This document shows positions 35,663-44,039 of a stretch of 64,000 bases of DNA, piece by piece. Every line of letters begins with the position of its first letter. Position 1 is the first letter of the stretch. The stretch spans positions 1 to 64,000 of the forward strand of contig QAMJ01000023.1 of the NCBI GenBank assembly GCA_003150355.1. Direction: 5' to 3'. Position numbers and translations under genes: made by a program. The DNA comes from Clostridiales bacterium (GTDB lineage: Bacteria; Bacillota; Clostridia; Oscillospirales; Oscillospiraceae). The notes beneath the pieces were generated by a model. It ran no database searches and was not told the DNA's origin. It saw only the letters and a list, made by a program, of their open reading frames with translations.

Positions 35663-36067
35663 ATGAATATTGCATTGATGGCGCATGACAGAAAGAAAGA
35701 GCTTATGGTGCAGTTCTGCATTGCCTACTGCGGCATTTTGGCGGAGCACTCGCTTTGCGCGACCCATGTCACGGGCAAGCTTGTTTCGGAGGCGACCGGC
35801 CTTCCGATAACGCTTTACCTCCACGCGGATCAGGGCGGCGCGCAGCAGATCGGCGCGCGCATATCCTTCAATGAGATCGACCTTGTGCTCTTCTTCTGCG
35901 ACCCTGCAAACCCCAAGGGCTTTGACGATATCAACAAGATAGAGCGCCTGTGCGACCAGTACCAGATCCCCTTTGCGACCAACGCCGCGACGGCGGAGGT
36001 GCTCGTTCAGGGCCTGCGCCGCGGCGACCTTGACTGGCGCAACATCGTCAACCCCCAGAAGAGATAA
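35663..36067 (+). CDS. Methylglyoxal synthase-like protein with altered active-site residues
   Basis: The 134-residue protein aligns along its length with MgsA, which turns dihydroxyacetone phosphate into methylglyoxal. The phosphate-site features MAHDRKKEL and ATHVTGKL, the QQIGARI helix and ATNAATAEVL are kept. The GGDQQ motif that holds the catalytic base of E. coli MgsA (Asp71) is GGAQQ here (Ala60). Positions matching His98 and Asp101 are Phe87 and Ile90. The usual chemistry may therefore be lost or changed. It may be a sensor or a variant lyase. Confidence 0.8.
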   Translation: MNIALMAHDRKKELMVQFCIAYCGILAEHSLCATHVTGKLVSEATGLPITLYLHADQGGAQQIGARISFNEIDLVLFFCDPANPKGFDDINKIERLCDQYQIPFATNAATAEVLVQGLRRGDLDWRNIVNPQKR

Positions 36068-36097
36068 GCCGCACGGCAGCTATACAGCGCGTTTTTA

Positions 36098-36129
36098 TTC
36101 CGAAGCCGTCTGCATGAACGGCTTCGGAA
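36098..36129 (+). terminator. Hairpin between mgsA-like gene and hisS
   Basis: TTCCGAAGCCGT (36098-36109) and ACGGCTTCGGAA (36118-36129) pair perfectly around an 8-nt loop. There is no T run after it. It may end mgsA transcripts inefficiently or shape the hisS leader. Confidence 0.5.
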
Positions 36130-36159
36130 TTCATGCGTATATTGAAAGGATGCACATAT

Positions 36160-37515
36160 ATGGCAAAGGTATCACCGCGCACGCTTTCCGGCTTTATGGA
36201 GCTGCTGCCGGAGCAGCAGATGAAGATGGAGCGCATGATGGAGATCCTCCGTCAGAGCTATTCCGTCTATGGCTTCACGCCGCTTGACACACCAGTAATC
36301 GAATCTGCCGAGGTGCTGCTCGCCAAGGGCGGCGGCGAGACCGAGAAGCAGATATACCGCTTTATGAAAGGCGAGAGCGACCTTGCCCTGCGCTTTGACC
36401 TCACCGTCCCGCTGGCAAAATACGTCGCCGGGCACTACGGCGAGCTGACCTTCCCGTTCCGCCGCTATCAGATCGGCAAGGTCTACCGCGGCGAGCGCGC
36501 CCAGCGCGGCCGCTTCCGCGAGTTTTATCAGGCCGATATCGACGTGATAGGCGACGGCAAGCTTGACATCATAAACGAGGCGGAGATCCCCGCTATTATC
36601 TATAACACTTTCTCAAAGCTCGGCATAACGAAGTTCAAAATAAAGGTCAACAACCGCAAAATCCTCAACGGCTTCTATGCCATGAACGGCATGAGCGAGC
36701 GCGCCGGGGACATTATGCGCACTGTCGACAAGCTCGATAAGATCGGCGCGGAGAAAGTGCGCCAGCTCCTCATTGACGATGTCAAAATGCTCCCCTGCAA
36801 GGCTGAGAACGTGCTTGACTTCATGGCCATCTGCGGCAGCAATGATGAGGTCATCGCAGCGCTCGAGCGCTACCGCGGCATGGACGCGACCTTTGACCAG
36901 GGGCTCGACGAGCTCAAGACCGTCACGGGCTATCTCGCGGCCTTCGGCGTTCCGGCGGAGAACTTCGCCGTCGACCTCACTATCGCGCGCGGTCTGGATT
37001 ATTACACCGGCACGGTCTATGAGACCGAAATGACCGAGCACCCGGAGATAGGCTCCGTCTGCTCCGGCGGCAGGTACGATAACCTCGCCGAGTATTATAC
37101 CGATAAGCAGCTGCCCGGCGTCGGCATCTCGATAGGGCTGACAAGGCTGTTCTATGTGCTCAATGAGCAGGGGCTGCTGTCAGATGAGATCGTCACCGCA
37201 CCGTGCGATGCGCTCGTTATCCCCATGACCGAGGACGCGGGCTTCGCCATCTCCGCCGCGACGGCTCTGCGCGCCGGCGGCGTGCGCACCCAGCTCTACG
37301 GCGAAAAGAAAAAGTTCAAGGCCAAGATGAGCTATGCCGATAAGCTGAAAGTGCCGTTTGTCGTGCTTGTGGGCGAGGACGAGATAAACGAGGGCGTCCT
37401 GTCCGTCAAGAATATGCAGACCGGCGAGCAGGTCAAGCTCAGCCCGGCGGCCGCGGCGGAGCACATCGCTGCCGTCATAAAAGAAAGAAACAGCGGCGCT
37501 GTTATAAAAGAGTAA
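36160..37515 (+). CDS. hisS: Histidyl-tRNA synthetase
   Basis: HisRS charges tRNA-His. The ATG at 36160, with AAAGG upstream, gives 451 residues; an in-frame ATG at 36133 is less likely. Motif 1 (GFTPLDTPVIES), motif 2 (FRRYQIGKVYRGERAQRGRFREF), the histidine-specific ARGLDYYTGTVYE and motif 3 (GGRYDNL, GVGISIGLTRLF) are all present. The C-terminal anticodon domain covers about 355-445. hisS-aspS in tandem is usual in Firmicutes. Confidence 0.96.
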   Translation: MAKVSPRTLSGFMELLPEQQMKMERMMEILRQSYSVYGFTPLDTPVIESAEVLLAKGGGETEKQIYRFMKGESDLALRFDLTVPLAKYVAGHYGELTFPFRRYQIGKVYRGERAQRGRFREFYQADIDVIGDGKLDIINEAEIPAIIYNTFSKLGITKFKIKVNNRKILNGFYAMNGMSERAGDIMRTVDKLDKIGAEKVRQLLIDDVKMLPCKAENVLDFMAICGSNDEVIAALERYRGMDATFDQGLDELKTVTGYLAAFGVPAENFAVDLTIARGLDYYTGTVYETEMTEHPEIGSVCSGGRYDNLAEYYTDKQLPGVGISIGLTRLFYVLNEQGLLSDEIVTAPCDALVIPMTEDAGFAISAATALRAGGVRTQLYGEKKKFKAKMSYADKLKVPFVVLVGEDEINEGVLSVKNMQTGEQVKLSPAAAAEHIAAVIKERNSGAVIKE

Positions 37516-37544
37516 GCAGCTGTTTATAGATAGGAGAAAAGAGT

Positions 37545-39326
37545 ATGACACAATCCCGTACACATACCTGCAATGAGCTCCGCATCGAGAACGTGGGGCA
37601 GAAGGTCAAAATAGTCGGCTGGATGGAGAACGTCCGCGAGGTCGGCAGCAATTTTGCGTTCGTCGTCGTGCGCGACTTCTACGGCACGACTCAGGTCGTC
37701 ATTGAGGACGAGGCCATGATGGCCATCGTCAAGGGCATCAATAAGGAGTCCACTATCTCTGTCGAGGGCACCGTGCGCGAGCGCGCCAGCAAGAACCCCA
37801 AGCTCCCGACCGGCGATATCGAGGTCGTCCCCGAGAAGATTGAGGTCCTCGGCAAGTGCCGCTATAACGAGCTGCCCTTTGAAATAAACCGCAGCCGCGA
37901 GGCTGATGAGACCCAGCGCCTCAAGTACCGCTATCTCGACCTCAGAAACCCCGCTGTCAAGAAGAACATCATTCTCCGCTGCAATGTCGTCGCGGCTCTG
38001 CGTCAGGCGATGACCGAGCACGGCTTCCTTGAGATCACCACGCCTATACTCACCGCCTCCTCTCCCGAGGGCGCGCGTGACTATCTTGTCCCCGCGAGAA
38101 AGCACCCCGGAAAGTTCTATGCTCTGCCGCAGGCTCCGCAGCAGTTCAAGCAGCTGCTTATGACCTCCGGCTTTGACCGTTATTTCCAGATCGCCCCCTG
38201 CTTCCGCGATGAGGATGCCCGCGGCGACCGTTCCCCCGGAGAGTTCTATCAGCTCGATATGGAGATGGCCTTCGCCACTCAGGAGGATGTTTTCGCTGTC
38301 CTTGAGGACGTGCTGCCTCCGATTTTTGCAAAGTACGGCACTTATGATATTGCTTCCAAGGCTCCGTTCACCCGCATCCCCTATCTTGAGGCAATGGAGA
38401 AGTACGGCTCCGATAAGCCCGACCTGCGTATTGACCTTGTCGTGCAGGACATTACCGCGCTCGTGCAGGGCACGGAGTTTGCGCCCTTTGCACCGGGCAA
38501 TGTCATAAAGGCCGTCGCCGTCTCCGGCTGCGAGATGACCAGAAAGCAGATAGACAAGCTCTGCGCCGATGTTGAGGTGCAGGCCGGCAACAAGCCCTAT
38601 TGGTTCAAGGTCGAGGAAAACGGCGAGTTCGTCGGCGGCATCAGCAAGTTCCTCAATGACCGCAGGGACAGCATCACCGAGGCGCTCGGCCTGAAGCCGG
38701 GTTATCTCGTCGCCGTCGCGGCAGGGAAGAAGGACGCCGCACAGAAGACCGCAGGCGTCATGCGCAAGATGCTCGGCGCGGCAGTCCCCGGCCACATGGA
38801 CAAGGAGCGCTACGAGTTTTGCTGGATCGTCGACTTCCCGATGTACGAGATCGGCGAGGAGTCCGGCGAGCCTGAGTTCTGCCATAACCCGTTCTCCATG
38901 CCCTCCGGTGGGCTGGATGTGCTGCTCAAGGCAGAGCGCGGCGAGATAGACCCGCTCACCATCACCGCAGACCAGTACGACCTTGTCTGCAACGGTGTTG
39001 AGCTCTCCTCCGGTGCAGTCCGCAACCACGATCCCGAGATAATGATAAAGGCCTTTGAGATGGTGCGTCTCGGCGAAGAGGACGTCAAGAAGAAGTTTCC
39101 CGCTATGTACAACGCCTTCTGCTACGGCGCTCCCCCTCATGCCGGTATTGCCCCGGGCGTCGACCGCATGGTCATGCTCCTCTCCGGAGAGGAGAGCATC
39201 CGCGAGGTCATCGCTTTCCCGATGAACAAGAACGCGCAGGACGTCATGATGGGCGCGCCCTCCACGGTCGAGCAGAAGCAGCTTGACGAGCTGCACATTG
39301 CCACCGTCGGCGAACTGGAAGAGTAA
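37545..39326 (+). CDS. aspS: Aspartyl-tRNA synthetase (bacterial type)
   Basis: The 593-residue enzyme has the OB-fold anticodon domain (about 15-105), class II core and the bacterial GAD insertion (about 305-410). Motifs include RYRYLDLRNP, QAPQQFKQLLM, FRDEDARGDR-PGEFYQLD and APPHAGIAPGVDRMVMLL. Whether it is discriminating or also charges tRNA-Asn cannot be told here. An asnA gene is present in the window, but that supplies free asparagine, not Asn-tRNA. It starts 30 nt after hisS. Confidence 0.96.
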   Translation: MTQSRTHTCNELRIENVGQKVKIVGWMENVREVGSNFAFVVVRDFYGTTQVVIEDEAMMAIVKGINKESTISVEGTVRERASKNPKLPTGDIEVVPEKIEVLGKCRYNELPFEINRSREADETQRLKYRYLDLRNPAVKKNIILRCNVVAALRQAMTEHGFLEITTPILTASSPEGARDYLVPARKHPGKFYALPQAPQQFKQLLMTSGFDRYFQIAPCFRDEDARGDRSPGEFYQLDMEMAFATQEDVFAVLEDVLPPIFAKYGTYDIASKAPFTRIPYLEAMEKYGSDKPDLRIDLVVQDITALVQGTEFAPFAPGNVIKAVAVSGCEMTRKQIDKLCADVEVQAGNKPYWFKVEENGEFVGGISKFLNDRRDSITEALGLKPGYLVAVAAGKKDAAQKTAGVMRKMLGAAVPGHMDKERYEFCWIVDFPMYEIGEESGEPEFCHNPFSMPSGGLDVLLKAERGEIDPLTITADQYDLVCNGVELSSGAVRNHDPEIMIKAFEMVRLGEEDVKKKFPAMYNAFCYGAPPHAGIAPGVDRMVMLLSGEESIREVIAFPMNKNAQDVMMGAPSTVEQKQLDELHIATVGELEE

Positions 39327-39340
39327 ATAACAGTATAAAT

Positions 39341-39382
39341 ACGGCGGAGCGCCTTAGGAGAATATCCGGGGCACTCCGCCGT
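39341..39382 (+). terminator. Hairpin after aspS
   Basis: ACGGCGGAG (39341-39349) pairs with CTCCGCCGT (39374-39382), with extra GC pairing possible inside. No T tract follows, so termination strength is uncertain. Confidence 0.5.
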
Positions 39383-39417
39383 GTCGTTTATCCGTGAGCA
39401 GCAGGGGAGGATGGAGT

Positions 39418-40938
39418 ATGTTTTCGAGCATCAACAGCTTCGGCGTCAGCGGCATCGGCGGCTACGGCGTCGAGGTCGAGGTATACATATCGAACGGGCT
39501 TCCGGGCTTTGACATCGTCGGTCTTCCGGATGCCGCCGTCAAGGAGGCGCGCGAGCGTGTGCGCGCTGCGATAAAGAATAACGGCTTCCGCTTCCCGGTC
39601 AGCAGGCTCACGGTGAACCTCGCGCCAGCGGATAAAAAGAAAGCCGGGACGGTCTATGACCTGCCGATACTCGTCGGCATCCTTGCCGCCTCTGGGGACA
39701 TTGACGCGCCCGGGAGCGACACGGCCTTTATCGGCGAGCTGTCCCTGCTCGGTGAGCTGCGCCCGGTTCAGGGTGCGCTGCCGATGGCGCTTGCCGCGGC
39801 ACGCGAGGGTGTGCGTGAGCTGTTTGTCCCTGCCGAGAACGCGGACGAAGCCGCCTTTGCCGAGGATATAACCGTATACCCTGTGAAGAACGTGCGCGAG
39901 CTGCTGCGCCATCTGCGCGGCGAGGAGAAGATAGAGCCCGCGCAGCCGCCGAGACCCGGGGAGGACGTGCGTCCGCTGCCGGATTTTGCCGACGTCAAAG
40001 GGCAGGAGAACGTCAAGCGCGCCTTTGAGATCGCCGCCGCGGGCGGGCACAATATCCTCATCGTCGGCCCGCCGGGCGCGGGCAAGTCAATGATGGCAAA
40101 GCGCCTGCCGGGCATACTACCTGAAATGAGCCGGGATGAGATGATCCAGTGTACCGAGATCCACTCCGTCGCGGGGCTCACCGGGCGTGAGCATCCGATA
40201 ATCGCGCAGCGCCCGTTCCGCGCGCCGCACCATACGGTGTCGGCTATCGGCCTTGCCGGTGGCGGCAGCTTCCCGCGCCCCGGCGAGATAAGCCTTGCGC
40301 ACAACGGCGTGCTGTTTCTTGATGAGCTGCCGGAGTTTCGCAGCGACGTGCTCGAGGTGCTGCGCCAGCCGCTTGAGGACGGGGAAGTGACGGTCTCGCG
40401 CGTTTCGGGCTCGGTGACGTTTCCCAGCCGCTTCATGCTCGTGTGCGCGATGAACCCGTGCAAATGCGGCTGGTACGGGCATCCGTCCGGGCGCTGCCGC
40501 TGCTCGGAGAAGGACGTCCGCCGCTATCATTCAAAGATATCAGGGCCGCTGCTCGACAGGATAGATATCATCGTCGAGGTGCCCGCGCTGGAATATGACG
40601 AGCTGCGCAGCCGCACACCGGCCGAGAGCTCCGCCGAGATAAAAAAGCGCGTCGACGCGGCTCGGGAGCGCCAGCATGCTCGCTTTGCCGGTGACGGCAG
40701 CATGTGCAACGCACGCATCGGCAGCGCCGGCCTGCGTGAGTTCTGCGCGCTCAATGCCGAGTGCGAGGAGCTTATGAAGGCGGCGTTCAGTGCGATGAAT
40801 CTCTCCGGACGCAGCTATGACAGAATACTGCGTGTCGCGCGCACGATAGCTGATCTTGCGGGTGAGGAGAATATCGCGCCCGAGCATATCGCCGAGGCGA
40901 TACAGTACCGCACCTACGACCCGACCGGCGGGGTATAA
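39418..40938 (+). CDS. YifB/ComM family AAA+ ATPase (Mg chelatase-like)
   Basis: The ATG at 39418 with a GGAGG-like box yields 506 residues. An N-terminal Lon-protease-like domain (about 5-165) precedes the AAA+ module. Walker A is GPPGAGKSM (Lys223), Walker B is LFLDELPEF, and the CAMNPCKCGWYG segment and the C-terminal Mg_chelatase_C domain (about 400-500) follow. ComM, a homologue, is a branch-migration helicase in natural transformation. Most bacteria carry a copy and its job in Clostridia is unclear. Confidence 0.93.
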   Translation: MFSSINSFGVSGIGGYGVEVEVYISNGLPGFDIVGLPDAAVKEARERVRAAIKNNGFRFPVSRLTVNLAPADKKKAGTVYDLPILVGILAASGDIDAPGSDTAFIGELSLLGELRPVQGALPMALAAAREGVRELFVPAENADEAAFAEDITVYPVKNVRELLRHLRGEEKIEPAQPPRPGEDVRPLPDFADVKGQENVKRAFEIAAAGGHNILIVGPPGAGKSMMAKRLPGILPEMSRDEMIQCTEIHSVAGLTGREHPIIAQRPFRAPHHTVSAIGLAGGGSFPRPGEISLAHNGVLFLDELPEFRSDVLEVLRQPLEDGEVTVSRVSGSVTFPSRFMLVCAMNPCKCGWYGHPSGRCRCSEKDVRRYHSKISGPLLDRIDIIVEVPALEYDELRSRTPAESSAEIKKRVDAARERQHARFAGDGSMCNARIGSAGLREFCALNAECEELMKAAFSAMNLSGRSYDRILRVARTIADLAGEENIAPEHIAEAIQYRTYDPTGGV

Positions 40939-40953
40939 TACGGCAGAGTATAA

Positions 40954-40991
40954 CAGAGCCTGCATCCGCGTTTGCGCGGACGCAGGCTCTG
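40954..40991. terminator. Bidirectional terminator between yifB and the anti-sigma-like gene
   Basis: A 17-bp stem with one mismatch (CAGAGCCTGCATCCGCG and its partner at 40975-40991) around loop TTTG, between convergent genes. Confidence 0.7.
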
Positions 40992-40998
40992 TCAAATT

Positions 40999-42060
40999 CT
41001 AAGCCAATGGGACGATGATAAGCTCGCTGTCCTCCAGCGTCCGTGCCCAGGGGGAGTTCTCCGCGAAGATCAGCGCGTCTACCTCGTTCGGCTCAAGGAT
41101 GCGGTTTGATGAGTAGTCCATCTCAAGGATAAGTGCGTCGATGTCCGTATAGCCCACCTCCGTGGGCGGACCAAAGATGCCGGTCAAAGCGGTGCCGTCT
41201 CTGAGGCGGACACCCGTAAGCTGCCAGTCAAAATCGTCCAGAGTTTCGTAGCCCACCCACAGCTTGTCTAACTTTAGGCTGACCTTTGCGGAGACGGGAC
41301 TGATCTCCGCCGAGAGAAGCCGCAGCCCGGTGTCTCCGATGGGCGCATCCAGGCGGACAGTCAAACGGTCACTATTGCTGCGCGGCGTCCATGTGAGCAC
41401 CCACGGTCCCTCCACAAGCGGCTGATACGGTCCGCCCTTGCCGCTGACGCCAAGGCTCTCTATGGTTATGCTGATCTCCCTGCCGGAGAGAGTGCCCAAC
41501 TTGTCCCCGGCGCGTGCCCAGAAGTCGTATTCAATGGAGCCGTCGGCGGCAATGATATGCGCGCAGTCATCCGCGCCGCGCTCTTCCACAAAGCTTCCGC
41601 CTGAGGCGGGCGCGCTTTCTCCGTCAAAGGTTGGGAAGCCGCCCCAGATCGCGGCGTTGAGCTCCTGCGCGCGGTCGAGCTTCCAGCCCTCGATGCGCAG
41701 GGCAATCTCGGCGGTGTCGCCGTCAATGACTGTCTGCTCCACCGATATGGTCACACCGTTGGCTGTCGCGCTGACAGTCTGGGAGGTATCGGACAGGCCG
41801 CTTTCCTCGGCGCGCTGCTTCTCGGTGCCTGTGGCAGGAAGCTTCCGCTCCATGCCACGTGACCAATGTACATAGACCGCATACGCGGCAATGCCAAGAG
41901 ACAGGACCAGCGCCGCCGCCAAGGCAAAGGCGATGATACGCTTTCTGACGGAGAAACGCTTTTGCTCTCCGACCCGGTAGCCAAGCATTGCACGGGCGCT
42001 TTCTATATAGGCGTCGGGTACATCGTTCATCGCAAGCAGCGCTTTTTCACAGTTCAGCAT
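40999..42060 (-). CDS. DUF4179-type membrane protein, probable partner of the ECF sigma factor
   Basis: Starting at the ATG on 42060 the protein has 353 residues. A cytoplasmic head of about 45 residues (MLNCEKALLAMNDVPDAYIESAR) is followed by one TM helix (about 48-68). The large extracellular beta-rich part resembles DUF4179/DUF5643 proteins. These proteins are regularly encoded after sigma genes like the one here and are assumed to act as anti-sigma factors. The two genes overlap by 7 nt. The signal sensed is unknown. Confidence 0.78.
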   Translation of the reverse strand: MLNCEKALLAMNDVPDAYIESARAMLGYRVGEQKRFSVRKRIIAFALAAALVLSLGIAAYAVYVHWSRGMERKLPATGTEKQRAEESGLSDTSQTVSATANGVTISVEQTVIDGDTAEIALRIEGWKLDRAQELNAAIWGGFPTFDGESAPASGGSFVEERGADDCAHIIAADGSIEYDFWARAGDKLGTLSGREISITIESLGVSGKGGPYQPLVEGPWVLTWTPRSNSDRLTVRLDAPIGDTGLRLLSAEISPVSAKVSLKLDKLWVGYETLDDFDWQLTGVRLRDGTALTGIFGPPTEVGYTDIDALILEMDYSSNRILEPNEVDALIFAENSPWARTLEDSELIIVPLA

Positions 42061-42611
42061 AACCCATCCTCCTTTAGCTGCTTCAATAGCCTGCATCTTG
42101 TCCGGTGCAGCATGGACTTGACCTTGCTCTCGGTGAAGCCGCTTTTCCAGGCAATTTCAGAGATCGAGGCGGCGTACCAGTACCGGCTGAGAAATATGTC
42201 TCTCTCGGTCTTGCCCAAGCTCTCAAGCATGTTCCGTATCGCCGCGTTCAGCTCGCGCACAGCGATCTCCTTTTCGACATCGGCTCCGGGATCCAGCGTC
42301 TCCGCAAGCTCGTCCAGCACTGCCGGAATCTCCCTGCCGCCGCGCTTGAGGCTGTTGCCGTCGCGCAGCCGGTTCAGGGAAAGCCACCTTGTAAGCTTTG
42401 CAAGGTACGGCGCAAGATACGTCGGACGGTGGGTCGGCATGGAGTTCCAAGCCGACAGATATGTATCATTGACACACTCGTCCGCATCCTCGGCGTTTGC
42501 CAGAATGTTGTATGAGATCGTGCGGCAGTATGCCCCATATTTTGCCGCGGTTTGGGATATTGCGTCCTCAGAGCGCGCCCAATAAAGGCTGACGATTGCA
42601 GCATCGTCCAT
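42054..42611 (-). CDS. ECF-type RNA polymerase sigma factor (copy 1)
   Basis: The 185-residue protein has sigma region 2 (about 20-85; YCRTISYNIL, DADECVNDTYLSAWNSMP) and region 4 (about 125-178; SLGKTERDIFLSRYWY and the HTH SISEIAWKSGFTESKVKSML). AGGAGG lies 7 nt before the ATG. It is clearly paralogous to the sigma factor at 57766-58323. Translational overlap with the downstream membrane protein suggests a sigma/anti-sigma pair. Confidence 0.88.
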   Translation of the reverse strand: MDDAAIVSLYWARSEDAISQTAAKYGAYCRTISYNILANAEDADECVNDTYLSAWNSMPTHRPTYLAPYLAKLTRWLSLNRLRDGNSLKRGGREIPAVLDELAETLDPGADVEKEIAVRELNAAIRNMLESLGKTERDIFLSRYWYAASISEIAWKSGFTESKVKSMLHRTRCRLLKQLKEDGLC

Positions 42612-42924
42612 CTAATGTTCCTCCTCATTTTTATTTGTCTATACTAATAGAAACGGTTTGGACGAAAAGGTTGCAGAACTTATTATGAGGGAAAAGGAGA
42701 AAATATTCAATTTGATTCTGTTCTCGATGAGTTAAGTTTTGCAAAAAAGGCAAAATGCCCGCCTTGTAAAGCGGGCATTTCAAAATTTTGAAATCTGGCA
42801 TTCAACGTTTAATCAGATAAGGTACAATAAGTTGCGCAAAAAGAAGAAGGGATAAGAGAAGACATAGTTTTCAGACTCCGGTAGAATGAAGTTGCGAGAC
42901 AAACATTCGAAAGGAGACAGCGAC

Positions 42925-43044
42925 ATGCCATCGAAACACTGTTATTTTGTAGACAAGGCGGCAGCTGCTTGCGCCGCTCCCGCTTTAAATTTATTTTGCT
43001 CTATTTGCACCACAATTCAGCGTTTACACAGAATTTGGGGTTGA
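42925..43044 (+). CDS. Small Cys-containing ORF (39 aa), uncertain
   Basis: An AAGGAG box 8 nt before the ATG makes this frame notable. The 39-residue product has four cysteines and a hydrophobic Ala-rich centre, and resembles nothing I know. It could be a real microprotein, a leader peptide, or the preserved start of a decayed gene. Confidence 0.3.
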   Translation: MPSKHCYFVDKAAAACAAPALNLFCSICTTIQRLHRIWG

Positions 43045-43160
43045 CCCGGAAAAATTATACTTTTAAACCATGATTGATGTTCGTTTGGACAACGATGGAT
43101 TGACGGATGACAAAATTTTTTATTAGCCGCCGCAACGGCGTAGTTTGCATATGAGACGCC

Positions 43161-43212
43161 TTTTGAAGCCTGTAAGAACCATGCCTCGGCACGATTCTTA
43201 TAGGCTTCAAAA
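43161..43212. repeat. Long inverted repeat (18-bp arms)
   Basis: TTTTGAAGCCTGTAAGAA (43161-43178) and its near-perfect complement (43195-43212, one G-U type mismatch) enclose a 16-nt loop. It has no T run in either direction typical of a terminator. It may be a small mobile-repeat end or a structured RNA. Confidence 0.6.
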
Positions 43213-43294
43213 GCTTTCCTGGAATTATAGATTTTCAAGGAAAACTGTCGGTGCTATTTCTTCCTGCTCGTTTTGCTGCACATAATAACCCCCC

Positions 43295-43321
43295 GGAAGT
43301 TCCCATATTTAGGGAGCTTCC
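43295..43321 (-). terminator. Hairpin after the TetR gene
   Basis: GGAAGTTCCC / GGGAGCTTCC (one mismatch) around loop ATATTTA lies 18 nt past the minus-strand stop, with a weak run of T on that strand. Confidence 0.45.
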
Positions 43322-43338
43322 AGAGGCTTCCGTCTGCT

Positions 43339-43920
43339 TTACGACCGGGCAAGGCCTGCGATGCTGCCGATGATGTTGTCGTTTATCCGCCCTGTCAGCG
43401 CTCTGTTGTAGTTGCAGATGAATGTCCCGGCAATGAGTATCATCATCGCCTCCGCCTCGCTTTTTCCGACCTCCTCGCCGTAGATCGAGACAAGGCACCT
43501 TTCCATTACCTCGCGCCACTCTCGGAACTCATCGCAGATCATCCGCCCTATCTCGTCATTATAGTGACCGAGGACATAGGTCTGCGTTGTGGCGTTCGGG
43601 CGCAGCTCGCCCTCAGGCGCGTCGGCGACGTATTTCATAAAGGCGTTCATGTACGCAAGGTTGGACTCATAGTCCTTTCTGCTGTGAGCCTTGAACCATT
43701 CCATGCAGTGCTTAGACATGTACTCGCGCGTGTACTTTACGTAGCTGAGGATGAGCGCGTCCTTGCTCTCAAAGTAATTGAGGAGCTTGGGGTGCGACAT
43801 ACCCGCCTCCGCGGCGATGTCACGGAGCGTCACCTTATCTATAGGCTTCTTTTCAATGCAGCGCTGGAAAGCCAGAAGGATATCCATGCGCACTTTTTCT
43901 TTGTCAACAATAATAGGCAT
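43339..43920 (-). CDS. TetR-family transcriptional regulator
   Basis: The 193-residue protein has a TetR DNA-binding domain (about 8-55; KVTLRDIAAEAGMSHPKLLNYFESKDALI). The helical ligand/dimer domain is not assignable to a known subgroup. It is divergent from the metal-ATPase operon and the intergenic region contains two matching 15-bp operator candidates. It should repress both its own gene and the operon. What ligand releases it is unknown; TetR proteins usually bind small organics, though metal responders are known. Confidence 0.9.
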   Translation of the reverse strand: MPIIVDKEKVRMDILLAFQRCIEKKPIDKVTLRDIAAEAGMSHPKLLNYFESKDALILSYVKYTREYMSKHCMEWFKAHSRKDYESNLAYMNAFMKYVADAPEGELRPNATTQTYVLGHYNDEIGRMICDEFREWREVMERCLVSIYGEEVGKSEAEAMMILIAGTFICNYNRALTGRINDNIIGSIAGLARS

Positions 43921-43940
43921 GGCTGAAGTTTATCATATTC

Positions 43941-43955
43941 TTACCGCTTGGTCAA
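43941..43955. promoter_or_regulatory. TetR operator candidate, copy 1 (near tetR)
   Basis: TTACCGCTTGGTCAA matches copy 2 at 13 of 15 positions. It overlaps the -35 region expected for the tetR promoter (TTGACC on the minus strand), fitting autorepression. Confidence 0.6.
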
Positions 43956-43964
43956 CAAAAACTC

Positions 43965-43993
43965 TTGACATAGCTCTTTGACAGTGATAATTT
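43965..43993 (+). promoter_or_regulatory. Sigma-A type promoter of the metal-ATPase operon
   Basis: TTGACA (43965-43970), 17 bp, TAATTT (43988-43993). The second operator lies immediately downstream, where bound TetR would block initiation. Confidence 0.65.
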
Positions 43994-43998
43994 ATTAA

Positions 43999-44013
43999 TT
44001 ACCAATTGGTCAA
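43999..44013. promoter_or_regulatory. TetR operator candidate, copy 2 (at the operon start site)
   Basis: TTACCAATTGGTCAA contains a perfect 10-bp palindrome ACCAATTGGT (44001-44010). It is 58 bp from copy 1 and lies at the expected transcription start of the operon. Confidence 0.65.
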
Positions 44014-44039
44014 TAATAAAAATTCTGGAGGGGATTTCT

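Larger units (their letters stand above)
42612..43338. other. Gene-poor stretch with hairpins and decayed sequence
   Basis: About 730 nt contain no recognised gene except a 39-codon reading frame. There is a terminator-like stem AAATGCCCGC / GCGGGCATTT at 42753-42780 and a long hairpin at 43161-43212. Base composition is lower in GC than the flanks. A minus-strand 73-codon frame (43017-43238) has no homology I recognise. The stretch looks like remains of repeats or mobile DNA between the sigma module and the TetR cluster. Confidence 0.55.

Noticed and set aside
35621..36159. Possible T-box or riboswitch before hisS
   Set aside because: The gap holds only a short perfect hairpin; no T-box sequence or specifier arrangement was seen. 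The same holds upstream of aspS, lysS and asnA.
37524..39296. Long minus-strand reading frame (590 codons) across aspS
   Set aside because: Antisense shadow; aspS is complete and its codon bias explains the open frame.
43017..43238. 73-codon minus-strand frame in the gene-poor region
   Set aside because: No ribosome binding site of note and no recognised domain; partly lies over the long hairpin. Kept only as part of the intergenic description.
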